Program-made: the position numbers and the translations under genes | Shown: in pieces, positions 1-7,016 of the stretch | Position numbering within the stretch: the stretch's first letter is position 1 | How the letters are laid out: every line of letters starts with the position of its first letter | Notes under the pieces: generated by a model | Databases searched by the model: none | The model's input: the letters and a program-made list of their open reading frames with translations, nothing else | Told to the model about the DNA's origin: nothing | Assembly: GCA_934644855.1 (NCBI GenBank) | Contig: CAKUDJ010000024.1 | Location: 1-8,837, forward strand | DNA from: an uncultured Elusimicrobiales bacterium | Lineage (GTDB): Bacteria > Elusimicrobiota > Elusimicrobia > Elusimicrobiales > Elusimicrobiaceae | Reading direction: 5' to 3' | Length of the DNA: 8,837 nucleotides

Positions 1-2389
1 GCCAATCCGGGTGGAATAAATAACAATACGCTTTGGCACTCCCGCGCCCGATTCGCCCGCGTAATTGGTACAGTTGGGCCAAGCCGAAGTTTTGGGCGTT
101 TTCCACAATCAGCGTGTTGGCGTTGGTAATGTCTATGCCGGATTCTATAATGGTGGAGGCAAGCAGAATATCATATTTGCCGTTGTTAAAATCCCAAAGG
201 GTTTGCTCTAATTCTTTTTCGTCCATTTGGCCGTGCGCCATACAAATACGCGCCTGCGGAACCAGTTTTTTTAAGAACAGGTAGCGGCTTTGCATACTTT
301 GCACGCTGTTATATACATAATATACTTGTCCGCCGCGGGCCAATTCTTGCGTAATGGCGGCGGAGGCCAGTTCGTTATTCCACGCGGTGACGACAGTTTT
401 AATGGGCGTGCGCCCCCGGGGCGGCGTATCTATTAAAGAAATATCCCGCAGGCTGGAAAGCGATTGGTTTAAGGTGCGCGGAATGGGCGTTGCGCTTAAC
501 ATTAAAGTATGCACGCCGGCGCTTTTGGCTTTGATTTTTTCTTTTTGCTTGACGCCGAAGCGGTGTTCTTCGTCAATAATTACCAGGCCCAAATCCTTAA
601 AAGAAATATCTTTGCTCATCAAGCGGTGCGTGCCGATAATAATATCACATACGCCGTTTTTAATTTCCTGCACCACCTGTTTTTGCTCTTTGGGGCTTTG
701 GAAGCGGCATAACATCCGCACCGTGATAGGGAACCCCGCCATGCGTTTACTGAAAGTTTTGTAATGTTGGTCTGCCAAAATGGTGGTGGGGACCAATACC
801 ATGGTTTGCTTGCTGGATAACGCCACCCGTAAAGCGGCCCGCATGGCCACTTCCGTCTTGCCGAACCCCACATCCCCCACCAGTACGCGGTCCATGGGTT
901 TGGATAACGTCAAATCCCGCAAAACTTCTTCTATGGCTTGGCTTTGGCCGGGGGTCAGCGTATAGGGGAAGGAATCGGCAAATTCCTGTTCTATGCGCGG
1001 GTCCCCGGGGGTAAGGGGGGCCTGGGTGGCTTGGCGGCGAGCTTCCAACTGTAAAATTTCTTTAGCGGTTTTTTGGGCATCTTCTTTCACGCGCTGTTTT
1101 ACTTCCCGCCAGGCTAAGCCGCCCAGGGCGGAAAGCGCCGGGATTTTGCCGCCGGCCCCAATGTATTTTTGTACTTTTTTGAAGTCATACATGGGCACAT
1201 ATAATTTACTGCCCCGGCGGTATTCTATAATCAGGCAATCGGTGGGGTTTTCGTCTTTATCCATCAGCTCTAGCCCCAGGTACTTGCCAATGCCGTGGTT
1301 TTGGTGGACGACGTAATCGCCGGGGGCCAGTTCTTTGAACCGCACGCGCTTGGCGCCTTCCACGTCAAAATGTTTAATAACGGCGGCCGCATCATAACGG
1401 CGGTCTAAAATTTCGCAGGAAGTAATCAGCGCGAACTTTTCCGCCGGACAAGTAAACCCTTGGGTGAGCGGAGAAATTTGGAGCGGTGTTTTAGATAGTG
1501 TGGGGTAATCGCGGAAAATTTCGCTCAAGCGGTCCAGTTCCCCGCGGTTTAAGCAACAAACGGTTAGGTGGAGCCCGCGGCGCTGTAAATTTTGCGCTTC
1601 CCGCTCCAACAATTTCCAATCGGCTCCAAAGCGCAGGCCGGCTTGCAAACCGCAATCCGTTGCGCCTGCGCTAGGCAGTAAAGACACCACCGCCGCTTGC
1701 GGGTACGGCGCAAAATCCGTTTCCCGTTCCGGTTCCTCAAACACATACACGGCTTGGGGCGTATACGGCTGAAGCGGCGCAGTTAAATGGTCAAAACGCA
1801 GGGGGATAATCACGGCCTGTGCGGTGCCTTCCCGCGTGTTTTGGGTGTCCAAATCAAACTCCGCCATGGACTCAATTTTATGGCCGGAAAAATAAAGCCG
1901 CAGGGGGCGTTCTTTATCCGGGCAAAAAATATCCACCACGCTGCCGCGCACGGCATACTGGCCGGGGGCTTCGGTGTAATCTTCCCGTTGGTATCCGGCA
2001 TTTTCCAATGCGTCCAGTAAATCTTGGCGGCGCAATGTGCTCCCGCGCTCTAACCGCAGCAGGCGGCGCTCAAATTCCTGTTCGTCCGGGTATAAAGCGG
2101 ATAAATCCTGTACGGACAGGCTGATTAAAAAGGGGCCGCCCGCTTGGGTAAGCCGGTAGAGCGCCGCCATACGGCCTGCCGTGGCTTCCGGCAGGGAAAT
2201 AATACGCGCATTTTGGGGCGCAAAGGTGTGGGCGGCGGCTTCAAACGCGGCGGAATCTTCCTCGCTTTTGCGCACCCAAACGACGTTTTTGCCTTGGGTT
2301 AAAAAATGTTGGCACACAAAGTACGCACGGGCCGCCGCATTGGGCAGCCCGTAAAATACCGGGGGGAAAGAAGGTTGTTCCTCATTCAT
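1..2389 (-). CDS. mfd: Transcription-repair coupling factor Mfd (C-terminus cut by window edge)
   Basis: Superfamily 2 ATP-dependent DNA translocase that displaces RNA polymerase stalled at DNA lesions and recruits UvrA for nucleotide excision repair in the cytoplasm. The reading frame is open from the ATG at 2389 to the edge (796 residues, no stop). Visible in order: a UvrB-like N-terminal module (about 1-190) with the YAVRG and PLRLYF segments; a reduced D1b/D3 region (190-350); the CarD-like RNA-polymerase-interaction domain (351-415, VVHQNHGIGKY); Walker A GDVGFGKTE with Lys511; DEEH box 606-609; SATPIPRTL from 632; and motif VI QLRGRIGRG (775-783). Family members run about 1,150 residues, so the end of translocase domain 2 and the UvrA-masking D7 domain lie outside. 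The start is 5 bases after the PBP stop with no good Shine-Dalgarno, suggesting translational coupling. Walker lysine position implies about 120 residues fewer than E. coli Mfd (Lys634) upstream of it. The identification is secure. Confidence 0.97.
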   Translation of the reverse strand, partial: MNEEQPSFPPVFYGLPNAAARAYFVCQHFLTQGKNVVWVRKSEEDSAAFEAAAHTFAPQNARIISLPEATAGRMAALYRLTQAGGPFLISLSVQDLSALYPDEQEFERRLLRLERGSTLRRQDLLDALENAGYQREDYTEAPGQYAVRGSVVDIFCPDKERPLRLYFSGHKIESMAEFDLDTQNTREGTAQAVIIPLRFDHLTAPLQPYTPQAVYVFEEPERETDFAPYPQAAVVSLLPSAGATDCGLQAGLRFGADWKLLEREAQNLQRRGLHLTVCCLNRGELDRLSEIFRDYPTLSKTPLQISPLTQGFTCPAEKFALITSCEILDRRYDAAAVIKHFDVEGAKRVRFKELAPGDYVVHQNHGIGKYLGLELMDKDENPTDCLIIEYRRGSKLYVPMYDFKKVQKYIGAGGKIPALSALGGLAWREVKQRVKEDAQKTAKEILQLEARRQATQAPLTPGDPRIEQEFADSFPYTLTPGQSQAIEEVLRDLTLSKPMDRVLVGDVGFGKTEVAMRAALRVALSSKQTMVLVPTTILADQHYKTFSKRMAGFPITVRMLCRFQSPKEQKQVVQEIKNGVCDIIIGTHRLMSKDISFKDLGLVIIDEEHRFGVKQKEKIKAKSAGVHTLMLSATPIPRTLNQSLSSLRDISLIDTPPRGRTPIKTVVTAWNNELASAAITQELARGGQVYYVYNSVQSMQSRYLFLKKLVPQARICMAHGQMDEKELEQTLWDFNNGKYDILLASTIIESGIDITNANTLIVENAQNFGLAQLYQLRGRIGRGSAKAYCYLFHPDW

Positions 2390-2394
2390 AACGG

Positions 2395-4521
2395 TTAATA
2401 GCTTTTAGGTTCCGTTCCTTTTATAAAAGCTTCCCAGAATTTATTGCGCTCTGTGGGCATGGCCAGTTTGCCGGTGGCCGGGTTGATGTATGCAAAAGAA
2501 ATCCCTTCCGGCACGGCAAAATCGTCCTTAGCCTCGTCTTTTAAGACTTGTTCCATAATGTCCGTCCACCACCGGGCGGCGGTGCTGCCTGTAAAGCGGG
2601 CGCCTTTTTCGTGCGAGGTGTCGTCGTCATAGCCCATCCAGGCGGCGGCCGCGGTGTGCGGGGTCATGCCTACAAACCACATATCGCGGTGGCTTTGGGT
2701 GGTGCCGGTTTTGCCGGCTATCGGGCGGCCCAAACGCGCCGCGGCGGTGCCGCTACCGCGTTGGACTACGCCTTTCATCATATTAATTAACAAATAAGAA
2801 TTTTGCGGAGAAAACGCCGCATCTTCCACGGCAATATGTTTTTCAAGCAGGCGGCCGTTGGCATCTTCCACGCGTTCCACATAGTAATTATCGGTATGAA
2901 TCCCGGCGTTGGCAAAAGTAGACAGAGCGGCCAGGTGTTCATCCATGCCCAGTACGCTTACGCCCAGCGCCAGGGCCGGCACGCGGGGCAGGGCGGAGGT
3001 AATACCCGCTTTGCGGGCCACGCGCACCACTTCCGGCACGCCTACGGCATCAATCAGGTTGACGGCCACTAGGTTTTTGGATTTTTCCAACCCTTTGCGC
3101 AGTGTAATCCAGCCGTCATTACGGCCCCCGTAGTTTTTGGGAACCCACACGTTAAAATCTTTGGAAGAAATAAACGGTTGGGAGGCCAGGTCCAACGAAT
3201 ACAAGTCGGACATTTCGTTGAAAGTGCGCCAGTTGCGCCCGTCGTTATAAAACATGGTGGGCAGGTCTTTTACCAAAGTGGCCGGCGTGTATTTTTTTTG
3301 CAGGGCGGCCATCCAAACATACGGTTTGAACGAGGAGCCCGGCTGCCGTTTGGCTTGGGTGGCGCGGTTGAATTTGCTTTCGTCAAAACCGCGCCCGCCT
3401 ATCAGCACGCGCACGGCCCCGGTTTTTACATCCCGCACCATAAACGCCCCTTGCAGGCGGGGGTAATCCGCCTTGGGGTCGGTCAACGCGCCGTCTTCAT
3501 CGGTGGCGTTTTCTGCCTCGGCGTCATTGGGGTCAATTTCTATGCCGAGCCCTTTGGCTACCTGTTCATCCAGTTTTTGCAGGCGGTCGTTCATAATGGT
3601 TTCCGCCTGGGTTTGTTGGTCAATATCAATGGTGGTGTAAATGTTTAAGCCGCCTTTCCATAACGTTTCCGTGCCGTATTTGGGTTCCAGTAAGCGGCGG
3701 ATATGCTCAATAAAATACAGGCCGGGTTTGCTTTCGGCGGCGGTTTGGCGGGTGGGCATGGGCTCTTTTTTGGCTTCTTCCAACTCTTCCTGCTTGATGT
3801 AGCCCTGCTCTTTCATCACTTGCAAAACCAAATTGCGGCGCTGCTCGGCCAGTTTGGGGTTGGCAAACGGATTATAACGGCCCGGCGCGGGGATTAGCCC
3901 CACAATGAGGGCCGCCTCGCCGGTGGTAAGGGCATCCAAATCTTTATTAAAATAGCGTTTGGCGGCGGCTTTGACCCCATAGGCCCCTTCGCCCAAATAA
4001 ATTTGGTTCAGGTACAGCTGTAAAATTTCCGGCTTGCTGAACTGGTGTTCAATTTGTACGGCCAAAATGGCTTCGCGTATTTTGCGGATGAGCTTTTTTT
4101 CCTGCGACAGAAAAACCCCGCGCGAAAGCTGTTGCGTAAGCGTGGAGGCCCCCTGTTTGGCGCTGCCCGTCACCGCGTCGTGCAAAAGCGCGCGGAAAAT
4201 ACCCTTAAAGGAAAGCCCGGCGTGTTCAAAAAATTCGCGGTCTTCCATGGCTACTACGGCATTTTGTAAGTCCACGGGAATATCTGCCAGCGGCACCATA
4301 CTGCGCTTTTCAATAGAAAATTCATGAATTAGTTTTTGGTTGCGGTCGTATACTTTACTGGTTAAAGAGGGGGTGTATTCTTCCAATTCATACACCGGGG
4401 GCAAGCCGGCAAAAATATACCGCATAAAAATTGCGCCGCCCAGGATAAACACAAAAAGCGCGCCTAAAACGCTGAATAGAAAAAGTTTAGTAAAAATAAT
4501 TTTTTTGAAAGATTTTTTCAT
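2395..4521 (-). CDS. mrcA: Class A penicillin-binding protein 1A (bifunctional glycosyltransferase/transpeptidase)
   Basis: Polymerises lipid II into glycan strands and cross-links the stem peptides, anchored in the inner membrane with its catalytic domains outside. The 708-residue product has a short basic cytoplasmic tail, one membrane segment (about 9-38), a GT51 domain (about 75-245) with catalytic Glu93 in AMEDREFFEH, QGASTLTQQ (123-131) and KPEILQLYLNQIYLG (163-177), then a linker and a penicillin-binding transpeptidase domain with nucleophile Ser396 in PGSSFKP (SxxK 396-399), SKN 481-483 and KTGT 604-607. All key residues are present. An acidic insert (about 328-350) separates the linker from the transpeptidase domain. 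It is shorter than E. coli PBP1A (850 aa), so the extra OB-like domain is probably absent. The ATG at 4521 is the earliest possible in-frame start, because a TGA lies three codons upstream. mfd follows 5 bases after the stop. The symbol ponA is equally used for this family. Confidence 0.96.
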   Translation of the reverse strand: MKKSFKKIIFTKLFLFSVLGALFVFILGGAIFMRYIFAGLPPVYELEEYTPSLTSKVYDRNQKLIHEFSIEKRSMVPLADIPVDLQNAVVAMEDREFFEHAGLSFKGIFRALLHDAVTGSAKQGASTLTQQLSRGVFLSQEKKLIRKIREAILAVQIEHQFSKPEILQLYLNQIYLGEGAYGVKAAAKRYFNKDLDALTTGEAALIVGLIPAPGRYNPFANPKLAEQRRNLVLQVMKEQGYIKQEELEEAKKEPMPTRQTAAESKPGLYFIEHIRRLLEPKYGTETLWKGGLNIYTTIDIDQQTQAETIMNDRLQKLDEQVAKGLGIEIDPNDAEAENATDEDGALTDPKADYPRLQGAFMVRDVKTGAVRVLIGGRGFDESKFNRATQAKRQPGSSFKPYVWMAALQKKYTPATLVKDLPTMFYNDGRNWRTFNEMSDLYSLDLASQPFISSKDFNVWVPKNYGGRNDGWITLRKGLEKSKNLVAVNLIDAVGVPEVVRVARKAGITSALPRVPALALGVSVLGMDEHLAALSTFANAGIHTDNYYVERVEDANGRLLEKHIAVEDAAFSPQNSYLLINMMKGVVQRGSGTAAARLGRPIAGKTGTTQSHRDMWFVGMTPHTAAAAWMGYDDDTSHEKGARFTGSTAARWWTDIMEQVLKDEAKDDFAVPEGISFAYINPATGKLAMPTERNKFWEAFIKGTEPKSY

Positions 4522-4529
4522 ACCTTCTC

Positions 4530-4538
4530 ATTATATCA
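4530..4538 (-). promoter_or_regulatory. Extended -10 promoter of the PBP1A-mfd operon
   Basis: Read on the minus strand, this is TGATATAAT, a perfect extended -10 (TGn plus TATAAT). No -35-like hexamer is seen 16-18 bases upstream (GC-rich sequence there), as is common when TGn is present. The last T of the -10 lies 8 bases before the PBP1A ATG, so a start site about 7 bases downstream falls within a few bases of the start codon and would give a leaderless or nearly leaderless mRNA. The AGAAGG at 4523-4528 resembles a Shine-Dalgarno but sits only 1 base from the ATG, too close for normal use. A more distant upstream promoter cannot be excluded. Confidence 0.6.
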
Positions 4539-4602
4539 AACTTGGCTTAGGTGCGCCGCGTATGATTTTGCCTGTAAAATAACCGTTTTTTGGTGGAAAA
4601 AG

Positions 4603-4631
4603 TTGGCTAAAAAATAGTAGAATCCTAATAT
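4603..4631 (+). promoter_or_regulatory. Putative sigma-70-type promoter of the histidine kinase operon
   Basis: TTGGCT (4603-4608) and TAATAT (4626-4631) are separated by 17 bases, each matching the sigma-70 consensus at 4 of 6 positions. TATACT at 4629-4634 is an alternative -10 but lacks a well-spaced -35. The transcript would begin near 4638-4641, just ahead of the AGGGGA ribosome site (4640-4645) and the ATG at 4650. The assignment rests on position and moderate consensus matches only. Confidence 0.4.
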
Positions 4632-4642
4632 ACTGTACTAGG
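4624..4642. promoter_or_regulatory. Imperfect 19-bp palindrome overlapping the kinase promoter (candidate operator)
   Basis: CCTAATATACTGTACTAGG is an odd-length dyad centred on the C at 4633 with 7 of 9 base pairs matched. It covers the -10 region and predicted transcription start of the kinase-regulator operon and touches its ribosome binding site. Position suggests a binding site for a dimeric regulator, possibly the response regulator encoded downstream, or a small 5' mRNA hairpin. Short imperfect dyads also arise by chance in AT-rich promoters. Confidence 0.3.
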
Positions 4643-4649
4643 GGATTTT

Positions 4650-5765
4650 ATGTCTTGCAAGGAAGAAAAGGAACCCGGGTGCCTGTATTCGTGCCAAGCA
4701 CACTGCGGGGAAACCGCGTTATATGTTCATAATCCTACCACCGTTTGCGCCGCCCAAAGCGCGCAGGCGTATGGGTATGATTTGATTTATGTGGCCAACC
4801 CCAAAACAAAAAAAGTATTTATGTTTGGCGGGGCGGAAGGGTTTTCGGTACGGTTGGACGGAAAAGATGCTTCCGCCGTACACGGTAAGGCGTTTAAGCA
4901 GGCGTTGCAAGGCCAACCGGTGAGGTATGCGTGGAGTGCCGATTCCAACGGCAAAACCCGGTATTACCAAACGGCGTTGGTACCTTTGTTTGATGACGCC
5001 GGCCAAGTGGCCAATGTGTTGGGGTTGGTGCGCGATATTGGTGCGCACGGCCGGGAAGCCCTGGTGGGGCCGCTACTCAAAGAGCCCAGCGGGCGTACCT
5101 TTGCCCAAATGTTATTGGCCGCGCGGGAAGAAGAAAAGCGGGATATATCCAAAGCGCTCCATGATGAAATCGGCACATCGGCGGTGGTGTTAACCTCTTT
5201 ATTGTCTTTGGTAAAAGACAGCGTGGCTTCGGGCAATAAAAAGCAGGCCTTGCAGGATATTGCCCAGTTGGACGGCCAAATAAAAAACACCATAGAACGG
5301 GTGAAAAATATTATTGTCAGTATGCGCCCGCCCCATTTGGAAGATTTGGGGCTGGAAGGGGCCGCCCGGGAATTATTGGAAAATTTTACTGCGCTTACCG
5401 GCGTGAAACATGAATTGGAGTTAGATTATCAGACAGACTTGCCCGTAGCTGAAAATGCGTGTATTATGTTGTACCGCGTGATTCAGGAAGGGCTTAATAA
5501 CGTAGCAAAACACGCGCGTGCCAAACTTGTTAAACTATTGCTGCGTAAAACGGAAAAGATTGCCACCGTGCGGTTGGAAGATGACGGCGTGGGTTTTGAG
5601 CCTCCGCGCCAACGTTCCATCCGGCAGGTGGGGCTCTTGGCCATGAGGGACAGCGCCGCCTATTTGGGCGGAACCTTCAAAATAACCAGTAAACCGGGCT
5701 GCGGCACGGTTATTACCGTCACGTGTCCGCGTGTCGTGTACGGGGGGAGAAAAGAACATGATTAA
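4650..5765 (+). CDS. Soluble PAS-domain sensor histidine kinase, NarX/DegS (HisKA_3) type, with Cys-rich N-terminus
   Basis: Autophosphorylating sensor kinase of a two-component system; 371 residues with no membrane segment or signal peptide, so it should sense a cytoplasmic signal. The N-terminus holds Cys3, Cys11, Cys15, Cys19 and Cys33. Residues about 43-132 look like a PAS fold, ending in PLFDDAGQVANVLGLVRDI. The HisKA_3 dimerisation/phosphoacceptor domain (about 155-250) carries His171 in KALHDEIG, and MRPPHLEDLGL (225-235). The HATPase_c domain (about 265-361) has the N-box IQEGLNNVAKHA (278-289), G1 box DDGVGF (311-316) and GLLAMRD (328-334). The catalytic core looks complete. An AGGGGA Shine-Dalgarno precedes the ATG by 4 bases, and the 3' end overlaps the response regulator start by 8 bp. 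The architecture recalls Fe-S oxygen sensor kinases such as NreB, but the cysteine spacing differs (x7, x3, x3), so the signal is unknown. Confidence 0.92.
   Translation: MSCKEEKEPGCLYSCQAHCGETALYVHNPTTVCAAQSAQAYGYDLIYVANPKTKKVFMFGGAEGFSVRLDGKDASAVHGKAFKQALQGQPVRYAWSADSNGKTRYYQTALVPLFDDAGQVANVLGLVRDIGAHGREALVGPLLKEPSGRTFAQMLLAAREEEKRDISKALHDEIGTSAVVLTSLLSLVKDSVASGNKKQALQDIAQLDGQIKNTIERVKNIIVSMRPPHLEDLGLEGAARELLENFTALTGVKHELELDYQTDLPVAENACIMLYRVIQEGLNNVAKHARAKLVKLLLRKTEKIATVRLEDDGVGFEPPRQRSIRQVGLLAMRDSAAYLGGTFKITSKPGCGTVITVTCPRVVYGGRKEHD
5742..5749 (+). promoter_or_regulatory. Shine-Dalgarno site deciding the response regulator start
   Basis: GGGGGGAG inside the 3' end of the kinase gene ends 8 bases before the ATG at 5758. 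The spacing fits that ATG, from which the protein begins MIKILLADDH as receiver domains normally do. It argues against the GTG at 5731, which would add nine residues not typical of the family. Confidence 0.6.
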
Positions 5766-6402
5766 AATTCTGTTAGCAGATGACCACGTAATTGTACGCG
5801 ACGGCGTAAAAGCCGTTTTGGAACGGAAAGGTAAGGATTTGGAAGTAGTGGGAGAAGTGGGCAACGGGCAGGAACTCGTCACTTGGGCCGAAACCAATGA
5901 TGCGGATGTATATGTGGTGGATATTTCTATGCCTGTTTTGAACGGGGTGGAAGCCACCCAACGCCTGGTAAAAGCCAAGCCGGACGCCAAGGTGATTATG
6001 CTTAGTATGTATGATGACCGTATTGCGGTGGAAAAATCCTTAAAAGCCGGGGCCAAAGGCTTTATTGTAAAGGTGTCTACCGCGGACGAAATTGTGGAAG
6101 CCATACACGAAGTTGCCGCCGGGCGCTTTTATTTATGCAGTAAAGTATCCAAATATATTGTGCAAGGTTTTTTGGGCAAAACGTCCACCCGCAAGCGGGA
6201 TGCTACCGGACTTACCCCCAAAGAAAAAGAAGTCTTGCAACTGATTGCGGAAGGGTACAGCAGCAAACAAATTGCCAAAACGTTCAATTTATCTTTGAAT
6301 ACCATTCATGTCCACCGCAACAACATTATGAAAAAATTGGCCATACATAAACAAGCGGATTTGGTGCGCTTTGCTATTAAAGAAGGTATTGCACAACTGT
6401 AA
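5758..6402 (+). CDS. Response regulator, NarL/FixJ family (receiver plus LuxR-type helix-turn-helix)
   Basis: DNA-binding transcription regulator, almost certainly the partner of the kinase it overlaps by 8 bp. The 214-residue protein has an N-terminal receiver domain (1-120) with acidic pocket Asp8/Asp9, phosphoacceptor Asp55 in VVDISMP, Ser83 at the switch position and Lys105 in GFIVK. After a linker comes a GerE/LuxR helix-turn-helix (about 151-208): LTPKEKEVLQLIAEGYSSKQIA followed by SLNTIHVHRNNIMKKL. All phosphorelay residues are present, so it should be phosphorylated by His171 of the kinase and bind DNA as a dimer. Targets are not deducible; the palindrome upstream of the kinase gene is a candidate autoregulatory site. 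The two genes behind it, rsmD and a nuclease, may be co-transcribed with it. Confidence 0.95.
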   Translation: MIKILLADDHVIVRDGVKAVLERKGKDLEVVGEVGNGQELVTWAETNDADVYVVDISMPVLNGVEATQRLVKAKPDAKVIMLSMYDDRIAVEKSLKAGAKGFIVKVSTADEIVEAIHEVAAGRFYLCSKVSKYIVQGFLGKTSTRKRDATGLTPKEKEVLQLIAEGYSSKQIAKTFNLSLNTIHVHRNNIMKKLAIHKQADLVRFAIKEGIAQL

Positions 6403-6422
6403 ATAAGGAAGGTCTTTTATCT

Positions 6423-7010
6423 ATGCGTATTATTGCCGGAACCGCCCGCGGGCGGCGTATATTTTCCGTGTCTAAAAATTTGCCCGTAAAGCCGATTTCG
6501 GACCGGATAAAACAATCCCTGTTTGATATTTTGCGCCCGCGCATTACGGCGGCCAAAATGTTGGATTTATTTGCCGGAACGGGCAACGTGTCTTTAGAGG
6601 CACTTTCCCGCGGGGCCTTAAAAACCGTTATGGTGGATAGGGAAGGCGCCTGTATTAAAAATATCCACCGCAACTTGGCGCATTTGGGGTTTGAAGACCG
6701 CGCCAAAGTGCTGAAAGGGGATGTGCTGCGCCCGTTGGATTGGCTGATGCCGTATAGCGATAACGACGGCTATGATATTATTTTTATGGGGCCGCCATAC
6801 CGGGACCAAAACAATAAAATGTTGGCGCTTTCGGAGCCGGCCCTCAAAAACGTGGCGGATGCGCGGCTGTTGGCTCCCAATGGTATTGTGATTTTGCAAA
6901 CCCATAAAACCGAACAGTTTGCCATCCCGGATGTGTTTGAAATGTACCGCCAGGAAAAATACGGCGATACCCTGGTACACTTTTTCCGCGCCAAAACCAA
7001 ACAGGATTAG
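6423..7010 (+). CDS. rsmD: 16S rRNA (guanine(966)-N2)-methyltransferase RsmD, with altered catalytic motif
   Basis: SAM-dependent methyltransferase predicted to modify G966 (E. coli numbering) of 16S rRNA during 30S assembly. The 195 residues match RsmD throughout: MRIIAGTARGRRI at the N-terminus, KPISDRIKQSLFDIL (23-37), SAM-binding motif I DLFAGTGNVSLEALSRGA (48-65), and acidic Asp72 after strand 2. The catalytic motif IV, normally [D/N]PP[Y/F], reads Gly123-Pro-Pro-Tyr126 (FMGPPY). The Asp/Asn that contacts the target amino group in this enzyme class is therefore a glycine (codon GGG), so activity or mechanism may be changed. An AGGAAGG ribosome site (6406-6412) lies 10 bases before the ATG. 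The gene sits 20 bp after the response regulator and 6 bp before the nuclease; the frequent rsmD neighbour coaD is not present here. Confidence 0.93.
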   Translation: MRIIAGTARGRRIFSVSKNLPVKPISDRIKQSLFDILRPRITAAKMLDLFAGTGNVSLEALSRGALKTVMVDREGACIKNIHRNLAHLGFEDRAKVLKGDVLRPLDWLMPYSDNDGYDIIFMGPPYRDQNNKMLALSEPALKNVADARLLAPNGIVILQTHKTEQFAIPDVFEMYRQEKYGDTLVHFFRAKTKQD

Positions 7011-7016
7011 CCCCTT

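Noticed and set aside
1787..2124. Overlapping plus-strand open frames within the N-terminal part of mfd
   Set aside because: The minus-strand Mfd frame is continuous and conserved here; the plus-strand products are shadows.
3178..3648. 156-codon plus-strand open frame opposite the PBP gene
   Set aside because: Lies entirely antisense to the linker and transpeptidase region of PBP1A, which shows clear family motifs; the translation has no recognisable domain. Treated as a shadow frame.
4580..4605. T-run and A-run flanking GGTGG in the divergent region as a terminator hairpin
   Set aside because: A stem made only of T-A pairs with a GGTGG loop, lying between two divergent start regions where no transcript needs to end.
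5731..5757. GTG start giving the response regulator nine extra residues
   Set aside because: The ATG at 5758 has a well-spaced GGGGAG site and yields the typical receiver N-terminus MIKILLADDH.
5535..6104. 189-codon minus-strand open frame across the kinase/regulator junction
   Set aside because: Antisense to two well-supported genes and without recognisable domains or a ribosome site of note.
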